64,000 nt of DNA from Devosia sp. 66-22. Lineage in GTDB: Bacteria > Pseudomonadota > Alphaproteobacteria > Rhizobiales > Devosiaceae. Location: assembly GCA_001899065.1 (NCBI GenBank), contig MKUZ01000017.1, positions 1 through 64,000 of the forward strand, written 5' to 3'. Position numbers and translations under genes: made by a program. Shown here one piece after another: positions 32,419 to 42,522 of this stretch. Position 1 is the stretch's first letter, and the number at the start of each line of letters is the position of its first letter. The notes beneath the pieces were generated by a model. That model saw only the letters and a program-made list of their open reading frames with translations. It was not told the DNA's origin and ran no database searches.

Positions 32419-35349
32419 ATGAACGATACGCAAAAGGCCGCGGCCGAGGCCGACTACTCCTCGACCCTGTTCCTGCCCGAGACCAATTTCCCCATGCGCG
32501 CCGGCCTGCCGGATCGCGAGCCGACCTGGCTCCAGCGCTGGGAGGAGATGGACATTTACGGGCTGCAGCGGGCGCGGGCGCAGGGCAAGCCGCTGTTTAC
32601 GCTGCATGACGGCCCGCCCTATGCGAACGGCAACATCCATATCGGCCACGCGCTCAACAAAATCCTCAAGGACCTCGTGACGCGGTCCAAATCGATGCTC
32701 GGCTACAACTCGGCCTATGTGCCGGGCTGGGACTGCCACGGCCTGCCCATCGAATGGAAGATCGAGGAGCAGTACCGCGCCAAGGGGCAGGACAAGTCGC
32801 AGGTCGGGATCAACGAGTTCCGCGCCGAGTGCCGGACCTTCGCGCAGTACTGGGTGGATACCCAGCGCGAGGAGTTCAAGCGGCTGGGCGTCACCGGCGA
32901 CTGGAACAATCCCTACCTCACGATGAGCTTCGACGCCGAGGCGCAGATCGCGCGCGAACTGCACAAGATCGCGATGTCGGGCCAGCTCTACCGCGGCAGT
33001 AAGCCCGTGATGTGGTCGGTGGTGGAGCGCACGGCGCTCGCCGAGGCCGAGATCGAATACCAGGACTACGAGTCCGACGCGATCTGGGTGAAGTTCCCCA
33101 TCCATTCGGGCAACGGCGCCTTCGGCACCGGCACGTTCGAGGACATGAACGCGTCGGTCGTGATCTGGACCACGACGCCCTGGACGATCCCCGCCAACCG
33201 CGCCATTTCCTACTCGAGCAAGATCGCCTATGGCCTCTATGAGGTGACGGCGGCGCCCGAGGGCAATTGGGCGAGCAAGGGCGAGAAGTATGTACTCGCC
33301 GACAAGCTCGCCGCGGACACCTTCGCCAAGGCCAAGGTCGAGAGCTTCGTGCGCCTCGCCGATGCCGACATGTCCAAGGTCGTCTCATGCAAGCACCCGC
33401 TCAACGGCCTCGCCGGCGGCTACATGTTCGAGGTGCCGCTGCTCGATGGCGAGCACGTCACCGACGACGTCGGCACCGGCTTCGTCCACACCGCGCCGGG
33501 GCACGGCCTCGACGACTTCGGCATCTGGATGGATTCGGCGCGCCAGATCGGCGCGCTCGGCATCGATACCGCGATCCCCTATGTCGTCGACGATGCCGGC
33601 TTCTACACCAAGGAAGCGCCGGGCTTCGACGGTGCGCGCGTCATCGACGATGCGGGCAAGAAGGGCGATGCCAACAACAGCGTGATCGCGGCGCTCGCCG
33701 AGCGTGGTGCGATGATGGCGCGCGGGCGGCTCAAGCACCAGTACCCGCATTCGTGGCGGTCCAAGAAGCCGGTGATCTTCCGCAACACGCCGCAATGGTT
33801 CGTCTACATGGACCGCGACATCATGGGGAAGGCGGGCGACACGCTGCGCGCCCGCTCGCTCGCCGCCATCGATGCAACGACGTTCTATCCGGTGGCCGGG
33901 CAGAACCGGCTGCGCTCGATGATCGCCGAGCGCCCCGACTGGGTGCTCAGCCGCCAGCGCGCCTGGGGCGTGCCGATCGCGGTGTTCTACAATGTCGGGA
34001 GCAACGAGATCCTCAGGGACGAGGCGGTGAACCACCGCATCGGCCAGGCCTTCGAGGATGAAGGCGCCGACGCCTGGTTCAAGCCGGGCGCCAAGGAGCG
34101 TTTCCTCGGCAATGCCGTGCCGGATCCCGAGAACTGGACCAAGATCGACGACATCCTCGATGTGTGGTTCGAGAGCGGTACCACCCATAGCTGGGTGCTG
34201 CGCAATCCGCAGAAATGGCCGGACCTGCAGTTCCCCGCCGGCATGTATCTCGAGGGTTCCGACCAGCATCGCGGCTGGTTCCACTCCTCGCTGCTCGAGA
34301 GCTGCGCGACCAATGGCTACGCGCCCTATGCGAGCGTGCTGACGCACGGCTTCACCCTCGATGGCGAGGGCAAGAAGATGTCGAAATCGCTGGGCAACAC
34401 CACCGCCCCGCAGGACGTGATCAAGCAGTTCGGCGCCGATATCCTCCGCCTCTGGGTGGCGCAGTCGGACTATGCCGACGATCTGCGCATCGGCAAGGAC
34501 ATCATCAACACCACGGTCGACAGCTACCGCAAGCTGCGCAACACGATGCGCTGGCTGCTCGGCAACCTCGCCCACTACAAGGCCGGCGAGGCGGTGGCCC
34601 ATGCCGAGATGCCCGAGCTCGAGCGGCTGATCCTCAATCGGCTCTACGAGCTCGATGGGCTGGTCCGCGATGCCTACAACGACTACGACTACAAGCGGGT
34701 CGTGGCGGCGCTGAGCAACTTCATGAATGTCGAGCTCTCGGCGTTCTATTTCGACATCCGCAAGGACGCGCTCTACTGCGACCCGATCAGCTCGGTGCGT
34801 CGGCGGGCCTGCCTCACGGTGCTCGACAGCGTATTCGACTGCCTCACCGCCTGGCTGGCGCCGATTCTGGTGTTCACCATGGAGGAGTGCTGGCTGGAAC
34901 GCCATTCCGGCGCGACGGAATCGGTGCATCTGCGCGAGTTCCCCAAGCTCCCGTCCGATTGGGCCGACAAGGCGCTGGCGACCAAGTGGGACGACATCAA
35001 GACCGTCCGCGGCTACGTGACCAAGGAGCTCGAGGTCGCCCGCCGCGACAAGCTCATCGGCTCCTCGCTGGAAGCTGCGCCCAAGGTGACGATCAGCGAC
35101 GCGCAATTGTGGGATGCGGCGAGCTCGATCGACCTCGCCGAGATCGCCATCACCTCGGCGATCACGCTGGTTCGCGGCGACGCGGGCGGCGAGCCGGTGG
35201 CGGTCGAGTTCGCCAAGGCGACCGGCCTGCGCTGCGCCCGCTCATGGAAATACACCGACGATGTCGGCAGCGACCCGGACTATCCGGACCTGTCGGCCCG
35301 CGATGCGCAGGCGATGCGCGAGCGGGCTGCGGCGGGACTGGCGGCGTAG
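32419..35349 (+). CDS. ileS: Isoleucyl-tRNA synthetase
   Basis: A 976-residue class I synthetase. [18 protein letters not shown] contains the HIGH motif near residue 70, the editing domain spans about 230-430, and [14 protein letters not shown] is the KMSKS loop near 650. The C-terminal region, which in many bacterial IleS enzymes carries a four-Cys zinc knuckle, here keeps only one Cys ([10 protein letters not shown]) and appears not to bind zinc. The gene follows ribF by 60 bp. Confidence 0.96.
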   Translation: MNDTQKAAAEADYSSTLFLPETNFPMRAGLPDREPTWLQRWEEMDIYGLQRARAQGKPLFTLHDGPPYANGNIHIGHALNKILKDLVTRSKSMLGYNSAYVPGWDCHGLPIEWKIEEQYRAKGQDKSQVGINEFRAECRTFAQYWVDTQREEFKRLGVTGDWNNPYLTMSFDAEAQIARELHKIAMSGQLYRGSKPVMWSVVERTALAEAEIEYQDYESDAIWVKFPIHSGNGAFGTGTFEDMNASVVIWTTTPWTIPANRAISYSSKIAYGLYEVTAAPEGNWASKGEKYVLADKLAADTFAKAKVESFVRLADADMSKVVSCKHPLNGLAGGYMFEVPLLDGEHVTDDVGTGFVHTAPGHGLDDFGIWMDSARQIGALGIDTAIPYVVDDAGFYTKEAPGFDGARVIDDAGKKGDANNSVIAALAERGAMMARGRLKHQYPHSWRSKKPVIFRNTPQWFVYMDRDIMGKAGDTLRARSLAAIDATTFYPVAGQNRLRSMIAERPDWVLSRQRAWGVPIAVFYNVGSNEILRDEAVNHRIGQAFEDEGADAWFKPGAKERFLGNAVPDPENWTKIDDILDVWFESGTTHSWVLRNPQKWPDLQFPAGMYLEGSDQHRGWFHSSLLESCATNGYAPYASVLTHGFTLDGEGKKMSKSLGNTTAPQDVIKQFGADILRLWVAQSDYADDLRIGKDIINTTVDSYRKLRNTMRWLLGNLAHYKAGEAVAHAEMPELERLILNRLYELDGLVRDAYNDYDYKRVVAALSNFMNVELSAFYFDIRKDALYCDPISSVRRRACLTVLDSVFDCLTAWLAPILVFTMEECWLERHSGATESVHLREFPKLPSDWADKALATKWDDIKTVRGYVTKELEVARRDKLIGSSLEAAPKVTISDAQLWDAASSIDLAEIAITSAITLVRGDAGGEPVAVEFAKATGLRCARSWKYTDDVGSDPDYPDLSARDAQAMRERAAAGLAA

Positions 35350-35406
35350 GATCGTGCGTGTGGCCGCCCCCTCATCCGCCCTTCGGCCGCTTGATCGGGC
35401 AGCCGC

Positions 35407-35892
35407 ATGACCCGCCCGGGCATCGTGCTCTCCCTCATCCTCGGCATCGCGGCGTTTGCCGCCGACCGGCTGCACAAATATGTGCAGATGGACCTGATGC
35501 ACTGGCCGGAGGGGCGGTTCGTGCCGGTGCTGCCGTTCCTCGACCTCGGCTTCGTCTACAACCGGGGCGTGTCGTTCGGGCTGCTCGGCTCGCTGCCCTT
35601 TCCGGTAGTGATCGGGGTGGTCACCGTGGCGCTGCTGGCGCTGATCGTGTGGTGGGCGCGGTCGACCTCGACGCTGGTGCGCGCGGGGCTCGCCATCTGC
35701 ATCGGCGGGGCGGTGTCCAACGCGCTCGACCGCTGGCTGTTCGGCGCGGTGGCCGATTTCTTCTGGCTGCACTGGGGTGAGACGAGCTTCTTCGTGTTCA
35801 ACGTGGCGGATGTCGCGATCAGCCTGGGTGTGTGTCTTTTGCTCCTCGATCTGACCGGAATCGCGCGCAAGCGCACCGCAAACCCGGCGTGA
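35407..35892 (+). CDS. lspA: Lipoprotein signal peptidase (SPase II)
   Basis: A 161-residue inner-membrane aspartic protease that cleaves the signal peptide of prolipoproteins. It has four membrane helices. The catalytic Asp residues are in GGAVSNALDRWLFG and FNVADVAISLG, and the FVYNRGVSFGLL segment is conserved. It follows ileS by 57 bp and precedes a gene for a likely lipoprotein substrate. Confidence 0.95.
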   Translation: MTRPGIVLSLILGIAAFAADRLHKYVQMDLMHWPEGRFVPVLPFLDLGFVYNRGVSFGLLGSLPFPVVIGVVTVALLALIVWWARSTSTLVRAGLAICIGGAVSNALDRWLFGAVADFFWLHWGETSFFVFNVADVAISLGVCLLLLDLTGIARKRTANPA

Positions 35893-35970
35893 ACGAATTG
35901 CTGCCAGAATCTGGCCTTAGGAGCCTGCCTCGGCTATAAGCCAGGGCCTTGCGGGGAAAAGGGAAGTTCG

Positions 35971-36570
35971 ATGGCGTTTGAGTTGACCGGGCGGCGCACC
36001 GTCTCTGTGGCCGCGATCCTGCTCGTCGCCGCGGGTCTTTCCGCCTGCACCACCACTGAAGGCACCAACGCGTTCACCGATCTTGCCACCTTCGAGCGCG
36101 AGGTGATGACCTCGACCGCGCAGGGCGTGGGCCTCGTGCCCAAGGAAGAAAAGCCCGACCCGACCAATCCGCGCGGCGCGCTGGTGATGCCCAAATCGGG
36201 GCAGGCGCTGCCCGCGCCGACCGAGGAAACCGCGGTGGCCATGCTGCCCGAGGACTCCGACACCGTGAAGGTGGACAGCACCGGCCTCAGCGATGCCGAC
36301 CTCGCCCGCGCCAAGCGCACCAAGGTCGTGTCGCTGGCAACGCCCGACGGCCGCCCGCTGACGGCGGCGGAACTGAAGGCGCTCACCGCCCGGATGAAGG
36401 AATTCCGGGTCAGCCGGGAGCGCTCGATCTACACGCCGCCCGAGCAGTATTTCACTGTCACGGCCAACCAGCAGGACCTCGTCTGCCTCGCGGCCAACGG
36501 TGCTCTCGTGTCGGTCAACGATCCGGCCTGCCCGCCGGAAATCCGCAAGGCGCTGCTCAAGAAGAGCTAA
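35971..36570 (+). CDS. Predicted lipoprotein, unknown function
   Basis: A 199-residue protein with a type II signal peptide: basic N-terminus, hydrophobic VSVAAILLVAAG and lipobox LSAC, giving a lipidated Cys near residue 26. The mature part is acidic with Pro-rich stretches, then an arginine/lysine-rich helix (AELKALTARMKEFRVSRERS) and two Cys near the end (LVCLAANG, DPACPPEI). It probably sits in the outer or inner membrane facing the periplasm. No family function is known to me. Confidence 0.8.
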   Translation: MAFELTGRRTVSVAAILLVAAGLSACTTTEGTNAFTDLATFEREVMTSTAQGVGLVPKEEKPDPTNPRGALVMPKSGQALPAPTEETAVAMLPEDSDTVKVDSTGLSDADLARAKRTKVVSLATPDGRPLTAAELKALTARMKEFRVSRERSIYTPPEQYFTVTANQQDLVCLAANGALVSVNDPACPPEIRKALLKKS

Positions 36571-36627
36571 GCCCGCCTCACATTCACTCGTAGATGCGCC
36601 GACCGCACGGTCCCGCAGGAGTTACAT

Positions 36628-38265
36628 ATGTCCGATACCGCTTCCGCCTTCGAGGGCGATCGTCTCGCCAAGGTCATCGCCCGTTCGGGCCTGTGCTCGC
36701 GCCGCGACGCGGAACTGTGGATCAAGGACGGGCGCGTCACCGTCAACGGCAAGGTGATCCGCACGCCCGCCTTCAACGTCACCGCCAAGGACAAGGTCAA
36801 GGTCGACGGCCAGCCGCTCGCCGACCGGCAGGGGACGCGCGTGTGGCTCTACCACAAGCCTGCCGGCCTTGTGGTGACCGAGAAGGATCCCGAGGGGCGC
36901 CCGACGATCTTCGAGGCGCTGGCCGAGCAGGGCCTGCCGCGCATCGTCTCGATCGGCAGGCTCGACATCAACACCGAAGGCCTGCTGCTGCTCACCAATG
37001 ATGGCGGCCTCAAGCGCGTGCTCGAACTGCCCGCCACGGGCTGGCTGCGCCGCTATCGCGTGCGCGCCTTCGGCACCATCACGCAGCCGCAGCTCGATGC
37101 GCTCAAGGACGGCATCGAGGTCGAGGGGGTCAACTACGGACCCATCGAAGCGACGCTGGAGCGCCAGCAGGGCTCCAATGTGTGGATGGTTGTCGGTCTG
37201 CGCGAAGGCAAGAACCGCGAGGTCAAGAACGTGCTCGCCGCGCTCGGCCTCAAGGTCAACCGCCTGATCCGCGTCAGCTTCGGCCCGTTCCAGCTCAGCG
37301 ACCTGCCCATCGGCGAGATCGAGGTGGTGAAGGCCAAGATCCTGCGCGACCAGCTCGGCAAGCGCCTCGCCGACGAAGCGGGCGTCGATTTCGACAGCGA
37401 ACTGCCCGAGCCGGCGGCCATCAAGCTCGCTCGCAAGGCGACGAATCCCGCGCTGCGCGCCAGTGCGCCTGGCAAGGAGCCGGCACGGCAGCGCAAGGCG
37501 ATGGCCGAGCGCACCGCGCCCTTCCGCTTCGAGGACGATGCGACGCCCAAGCGCGAACGGCCCGCAACCGAGCGGCCGATGGCCAAGGATCGCCCCGGCA
37601 GCCGCTATCCCCGCAAGCCGCCGCGCGAGGCGGCGCCCGAGCGTCGCTCCGGTCCGCCGCGCAAGGTGTTCAACGACGACGGCACCGAGACCGTGTTCGA
37701 GCCCAAGAGCTATGGCGGCAAGCCCAAGCGCGACGCCGCCGGCGAGGGCAAGCCGCCGTTCAAGAAGGACTTCGGCGACCGCCCCAAGCGCGATTTCGGC
37801 GACAAGCCGCGGGGCGATTTCAAGGGACCGCGCAAGGAGTTCGGCGACCGCCCCAAGCGGTCGTTCGGCGACAAGCCGCGCGGCGATTTCGGCGATCGGC
37901 CCAAGCGCCCCTACTCGGGACGCCCGGCAGCCGAGGGCGCCGATCGCCCCAAGCGCAGCTATGGCGACAAGCCACGTGGCGACTTCGCCGACCGGCCGAA
38001 GCGACCCTATTCGCCGCGCCCGGCGGGCGACGGCGAAGCGCGCCCCAAGCGCGACTATAGCGGCAAGCCGCGTGGCGATTTCGGCGATCGGCCAAAGCGG
38101 CCCTCCACTGGCCGGCCGGCCGCCGATGGCGCGGATCGCCCCAAGCGCAGCTTCGGCGGCAAGCCCGGCGGCGCCCCGCGCGGCGATTTCGGCGACAAGC
38201 CCAAGCGACCGCGCGGCTCGGGCCCCATGGGTGACCGCCCGCGCCGTCCGAAGCCGAAGGCCTGA
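36628..38265 (+). CDS. RluB/RsuA-type pseudouridine synthase with long basic repeat tail
   Basis: A 545-residue protein. An S4 RNA-binding domain (RLAKVIARSGLCSRRDAELW) is followed by the pseudouridine synthase domain with the catalytic Asp in SIGRLDINTEGLLLLT near residue 114. This core ends near 245. The last 300 residues are Arg/Lys/Asp/Gly/Pro-rich and repeat units such as PKRSFGDKPRGDFGDRPKRP with small variations. Such tails bind RNA non-specifically. The target is probably 23S or 16S rRNA. It shares one base with rsmD. Confidence 0.88.
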   Translation: MSDTASAFEGDRLAKVIARSGLCSRRDAELWIKDGRVTVNGKVIRTPAFNVTAKDKVKVDGQPLADRQGTRVWLYHKPAGLVVTEKDPEGRPTIFEALAEQGLPRIVSIGRLDINTEGLLLLTNDGGLKRVLELPATGWLRRYRVRAFGTITQPQLDALKDGIEVEGVNYGPIEATLERQQGSNVWMVVGLREGKNREVKNVLAALGLKVNRLIRVSFGPFQLSDLPIGEIEVVKAKILRDQLGKRLADEAGVDFDSELPEPAAIKLARKATNPALRASAPGKEPARQRKAMAERTAPFRFEDDATPKRERPATERPMAKDRPGSRYPRKPPREAAPERRSGPPRKVFNDDGTETVFEPKSYGGKPKRDAAGEGKPPFKKDFGDRPKRDFGDKPRGDFKGPRKEFGDRPKRSFGDKPRGDFGDRPKRPYSGRPAAEGADRPKRSYGDKPRGDFADRPKRPYSPRPAGDGEARPKRDYSGKPRGDFGDRPKRPSTGRPAADGADRPKRSFGGKPGGAPRGDFGDKPKRPRGSGPMGDRPRRPKPKA

Positions 38266-38822
38266 TGCGCATCATCGCCGGAAAGTTCCGCGGCAAGCAA
38301 CTGAGCTCGCCCGAGGACGGATCGATCCGCCCGACGGCCGACCGCGTGCGTGAATCGATGTTCAACATCCTCGCCTCGCGGCTCGGCCCCAGCTTCGACG
38401 GGCTTCGGGTGGTCGACCTGTTCGCGGGCACCGGCGCGCTGGGACTCGAGGCACTGTCGCGCGGCGCCGCCAGTGTGGTCTTCGTCGACATCGGCGCCGA
38501 GGCGCGTGGGCTGATCCGCGACCACATCGAGGCGTTCGGGGCAGGAGGCGTGGCCAAGCTGCTGCGGCGCGATGCGACCAGTCTCGGCCCGGCCGGCACG
38601 ATGGGTCCGGTCGACCTCGTCTTTCTCGATCCGCCCTATGGACAGGGCCTGGGCGAGCGCGCGCTGCTTGCCCTGCGCGAGGGCGGCTGGCTGAAACCCG
38701 AGACGGTGCTGGTGCTCGAAGAGGGCAGCGACGTGACGCTGCACCTGCCTGACGGCTTCACGCTCGACGACCGGCGCGAATATGGCGCGGCCGCCATGCA
38801 TCTGCTATCGATGACGAAGTAA
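38265..38822 (+). CDS. rsmD: 16S rRNA (guanine966-N2)-methyltransferase
   Basis: A 185-residue SAM-dependent methyltransferase acting on 30S particles. It begins MRIIAGKFRGKQL, has the family element RPTADRVRESMFNIL, the SAM motif VVDLFAGTGALGLEALSRG and the catalytic FLDPPYG. The start overlaps the stop of the pseudouridine synthase by one base, so two rRNA modification genes are coupled. Confidence 0.95.
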   Translation: MRIIAGKFRGKQLSSPEDGSIRPTADRVRESMFNILASRLGPSFDGLRVVDLFAGTGALGLEALSRGAASVVFVDIGAEARGLIRDHIEAFGAGGVAKLLRRDATSLGPAGTMGPVDLVFLDPPYGQGLGERALLALREGGWLKPETVLVLEEGSDVTLHLPDGFTLDDRREYGAAAMHLLSMTK

Positions 38823-38881
38823 TTCAAGTCATTCGTCCGCCGGCGCGGAAAAATCATTGCAGCAAAGAGGTCTTCCCGCAG

Positions 38882-40651
38882 ATGCGCCTCGTCCAGATCT
38901 TGATTTGCGCGCTCGTGCTCGCGGCGATGAGTTCCCCAATACTGGCGGCGCCCCGCGTGGTGTTCGTGCCCGGCATCATGGGATCCAAGCTCAAGGTGGG
39001 CGGGGACTCGATCTGGGGCGAGGGCGTGTTCGACAGCCCCAAGCTCGTTTATCCCGGCGAGATGCCCGCCGTGGCCGAGGCGCTCGGCGTCGCCGAGGTG
39101 AAGATTCTTGGCCTCACCTTCGAGCAGACCGTCTACAAGAAGCTCTACGAGGTCGGCGCGAGCCTCGCCACCGACAGCGACCTGCTGCCGTTCAACTACG
39201 ACTGGCGGCAGTCGAACCGGCTGAGCGCGGACCAATTGGCGGTGTTCCTGTGCGCGCTCGAGGCCGAGGACGGCGTGGTGCTGATCGGGCATTCGATGGG
39301 CGGCCTCGTGATCAAGCACTGGCTGCTCAACCACCGCACGCAGGCCTGCCCCGATGGCCACGTCCCGTCGGTGGGCACCGTCGCCTTCCTCGCCACGCCG
39401 CATTTCGGCTCGATGAGCGCCTTCACGTCGCTGGTCGACGCCACGGTCATCAAGCCCGGCTGGGACTGGCTGGTCGCCGGCGGCCTCAACCGCTACGGCT
39501 ACACTTTCGATAGTATCTACGAGCTGCTCCCGGTCGCCACCGCGTCGGAAGGCAAGTTCGGCAGCTCGCCGCGCTGCTCGAGCACGCGGTTCGTGGACAA
39601 TGTGCCGCTCCCCAATGTGTCGGTGCGCCCGGTCGGCGCCGACGTGACGCCGGTCCACCTGTTCGATGCGCGGACCTACGAGAAGCTCGGCATCTTCAAG
39701 CGGTTCGACCTGCTCGGCCAGACCGACGACCACTTCCAATATCTGCAGGACAAGCTCGACCGCGCCGAAGCCGCCATCTGCGATCTCCTCAAATTCGAGG
39801 AGCCAGCCGGAATCAAGTTCCACTACATCGCCGGCCAGCAGGCCGGACCGCCCGGCACGGCGCACCTCCTCACCTTCTACGAAAGCGATCCGCCACCGGC
39901 CGCCGACAGATCGATCGCGGGAGCCAGCCGCTCCTACGACTACAGCCTCGACTACAGTATCGGCGACGGCACGGTGGACCGCACGGCCGCGCTGGCGGCA
40001 CGCAATCCGTTTCTCGACTACGAGGGTGTGATGACCGAGCTCGTCACCTCCGGCCATCAGGAAATCGTGGACGAGCTCAGCGTCGCAACGCTGCTGTCGA
40101 CTGTCAGCGGCGTGGCGCCGAACTACCTCAGGCACGTACAGACCGCGAGCTACACCTCGCCGCGCGCTTACTCGGCCTTCATTCAGGGCCTCGCAGGGAC
40201 CCTCCAGGCATCGGAGCGCGCCGACGTCGTGGCGGCGGTGTCGAGCAATCCGATCTGGGCCGCCTATTCGCCGATGGACTGGTACAGGGTGGCGCAGGAG
40301 ACGAACAATCCGGTGCTGTTCGAGGCGGTGGCCAAGGATGCGGAGGTCAACCCGCTGTACAAGGCCTGGGCCTACCAGAACTCGGGCGCCATCTACGCCA
40401 AGGCGAATCTGCCCACCGACGCGGCGCGCGCCCTGCGGGCCGCCATTGCGGCGAGCCAGGGACTGCCCGAAACCGACCAGATCAAGATCCAGCCCAAGGC
40501 GTACAGCTCGCTGGGCTGGGTCTTTCTGGAGCAGGGCTATGGCGACGAGGCCGAGCCGCTGTTCAAATCGGCGCTCGACATCAAGCCGGACAGCAGCCTG
40601 CCGGCACTGGGGCTCGAATACATCCTCATCGACCGCGGCGGCGCTCTGTAG
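38882..40651 (+). CDS. Exported LCAT-like alpha/beta hydrolase with C-terminal TPR region
   Basis: A 589-residue protein with a signal peptide (ILICALVLAAMSSPILAAP). The hydrolase part resembles lecithin:cholesterol acyltransferase and related lipases: VVFVPGIMGSKLKV near residue 26, PFNYDWRQSNRLS near 102, the nucleophile elbow LIGHSMGGLVIKHW near 138 and a candidate acid in IGDGTVDRTAA near 362. The last 110 residues look like tetratricopeptide repeats (YKAWAYQNSGAIYAKANLPT, SSLGWVFLEQGYGDEAEPLF). Its substrate is probably a lipid ester in the periplasm or outside. Its stop abuts the stop of the convergent mutL. Confidence 0.82.
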   Translation: MRLVQILICALVLAAMSSPILAAPRVVFVPGIMGSKLKVGGDSIWGEGVFDSPKLVYPGEMPAVAEALGVAEVKILGLTFEQTVYKKLYEVGASLATDSDLLPFNYDWRQSNRLSADQLAVFLCALEAEDGVVLIGHSMGGLVIKHWLLNHRTQACPDGHVPSVGTVAFLATPHFGSMSAFTSLVDATVIKPGWDWLVAGGLNRYGYTFDSIYELLPVATASEGKFGSSPRCSSTRFVDNVPLPNVSVRPVGADVTPVHLFDARTYEKLGIFKRFDLLGQTDDHFQYLQDKLDRAEAAICDLLKFEEPAGIKFHYIAGQQAGPPGTAHLLTFYESDPPPAADRSIAGASRSYDYSLDYSIGDGTVDRTAALAARNPFLDYEGVMTELVTSGHQEIVDELSVATLLSTVSGVAPNYLRHVQTASYTSPRAYSAFIQGLAGTLQASERADVVAAVSSNPIWAAYSPMDWYRVAQETNNPVLFEAVAKDAEVNPLYKAWAYQNSGAIYAKANLPTDAARALRAAIAASQGLPETDQIKIQPKAYSSLGWVFLEQGYGDEAEPLFKSALDIKPDSSLPALGLEYILIDRGGAL

Positions 40652-42424
40652 CTAGCGCGTCCGGCCGAACATCCGCTCGAGGTCGGCTTTCCTCAGCTCG
40701 ACATAGGTCGGGCGACCGTGGATGCACTGGCCCGAATGCGGCGTGCGCTCCATCTCGCGCAGCAGCGCATTCATCTCGTCGAGGCGCAGAACACGGCCGG
40801 AGCGAACAGAGCCGTGGCAGGCCATGCGCGCGATGATGGCGTCGAGCCGGTCGCCCAGTGCATCGGCCGAGTCCCATTCGGCGAGGCCATCGGCGAGATC
40901 CCTGACGAGGCCGTCGATATCTGCCTGGCCAAGCAGGGCGGGGGTCTCGCGAATGGCGATGGCGCGCGGTCCGAAGCGGTCGAGATAGAGCCCCAGGCGC
41001 TCGAGCGTGGGCGCGGCCTCCTCGAGCCGGCCGCAATCGTCCTCGGGCATCTCGACGACGACGGGGATGAGGTGCATCTGGCTGGCGACGGGACCGCTCT
41101 GAAGCTGCGTCTTGAACTTCTCATAAACCAGCCGCTCATGCGCCGCATGCTGGTCGACCAGCACCAGTGAATCGCCGTTCTGGGCGACGATGAAATTCTC
41201 GAACATCTGCGCCCGGGCGCTGCCGAGCGGGTACTCCTGCGGCAGCGCGGGCTCGAACGGCTCGAAGCGCGCCGAGGGTTCGGCGAGGCCGGCCAGCGCG
41301 GACGCGAAGGGATCGGTCGGTGTGCTTGCTCCCGCCACCGGTCTCGCCGGTCCCCCGCTCCACGGGGGAGGAGTCCCGGCGGCCATCTCCGGGGCCCGGA
41401 ACGCGCTCATCACGTCCTCTGCGACGGTGGTCGAGGCCCGATAGCCCGCCTCGCCAAGCGCGTCGAGCACGGCACGGATCACCGCGCTGCGCACGCCGCC
41501 GGCGTCGCGGAAGCGCAGCTCGGTCTTGGCCGGATGGACGTTGACGTCGACCGCCGCCGGATCGATGGAAACGAACAGCGCGATGGCCGGGAAGCGGTCG
41601 CGGAAGACGAAATCGGCATAGGCGGCACGCACCGCGCCCAGCAGCACCTTGTCGCGGACCGAGCGCCCGTTGACGAAGTAGAACTGGCTCAGCGAATTGG
41701 CCCGCGAATAGGTGGGCAGTCCGGCAAGGCCGGTGACCACGACGCCATGCCGCGTGGTTGCCAGTGGAACGGCGTTCTCGGCGAAGTCGGCGCCCATCAC
41801 CTGCATGACGCGCGCGGCGAGCGCGCCGCCCGGCCAGTTGGTAGGCGAACGGTCGGTGCCGTCGAGCACGAAGTGCACCTGCGGATTGGCCATGGCGAGG
41901 CGCTTGACCACGTCGGCGACCGCCGCCGCCTCAGCGCGGTCGGACTTGAGGAATTTGAGCCGGGCCGGCACGCCTGCGAACAGGTCGCGCACCTCAACGA
42001 TCGTGCCGCGGTTCATCGCCTGCGGCGCAACTCCGGATTTGCGCGACCGGTCGACCTCGATGCGCAACCCGCTCGTTGCCTCTGCTGTGCGCGAAGAGAA
42101 GATCAGATGCGCCACCGCGCCGATCGAGGCCAGCGCCTCGCCACGGAAACCGAGGGTACGGATATTGTCGAGCCCGTCATCGGCGAGCTTGCTGGTGGCG
42201 TGCCGTTCGACCGCCAGCACGAGGTCGTCGCGATCCATGCCGCTGCCGTCGTCCTCGACCCGGATCAGGCTGCGTCCGCCGCCCGCGGTGGTGACGACGA
42301 TGCGGCCGGCCCCGGCGTCGATGGCGTTCTCGACCAGCTCCTTCACCACGCTCGCGGGGCGCTCCACCACTTCGCCGGCGGCGATGCGGTTGATCAGGTC
42401 CTCGGGAAGCTGGCGGATGGGCAC
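40652..42424 (-). CDS. mutL: DNA mismatch repair protein MutL
   Basis: A 590-residue mismatch repair protein. The GHKL ATPase domain carries VVKELVENAIDAGAG, RVEDDGSGMDRDDL and LGFRGEALASIGAV. The C-terminal dimerisation domain includes the endonuclease-type motif DQHAAHERLVYE and ends PHSGQCIHGRPTYVELR, so it is probably a nicking MutL. I chose GTG 42424 because GGAG lies about ten bases upstream and the family starts IRQLPEDLINRIAAGEV; the frame extends further but without similarity. A disordered Pro-rich linker lies near residues 355-410. Confidence 0.95.
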   Translation of the reverse strand: MPIRQLPEDLINRIAAGEVVERPASVVKELVENAIDAGAGRIVVTTAGGGRSLIRVEDDGSGMDRDDLVLAVERHATSKLADDGLDNIRTLGFRGEALASIGAVAHLIFSSRTAEATSGLRIEVDRSRKSGVAPQAMNRGTIVEVRDLFAGVPARLKFLKSDRAEAAAVADVVKRLAMANPQVHFVLDGTDRSPTNWPGGALAARVMQVMGADFAENAVPLATTRHGVVVTGLAGLPTYSRANSLSQFYFVNGRSVRDKVLLGAVRAAYADFVFRDRFPAIALFVSIDPAAVDVNVHPAKTELRFRDAGGVRSAVIRAVLDALGEAGYRASTTVAEDVMSAFRAPEMAAGTPPPWSGGPARPVAGASTPTDPFASALAGLAEPSARFEPFEPALPQEYPLGSARAQMFENFIVAQNGDSLVLVDQHAAHERLVYEKFKTQLQSGPVASQMHLIPVVVEMPEDDCGRLEEAAPTLERLGLYLDRFGPRAIAIRETPALLGQADIDGLVRDLADGLAEWDSADALGDRLDAIIARMACHGSVRSGRVLRLDEMNALLREMERTPHSGQCIHGRPTYVELRKADLERMFGRTR

Positions 42425-42522
42425 GGGTGATTCTCCAGAGCGGCCAGCATATGCCAAGCGCGACCGGTTTCCGACCGCCAAGGGACGTTGACCGGTGCGG
42501 GGCGGCGGGACATCCTTCCGGC

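Noticed and set aside
33385..35106. 573-aa minus-strand frame
   Set aside because: Antisense shadow of ileS, rich in His, Arg and Val as typical for such artefacts.
37700..38250. Repetitive DNA considered as a CRISPR-like array
   Set aside because: The repeats are in frame, degenerate and encode the basic tail of the pseudouridine synthase; there are no unique spacers or cas genes.
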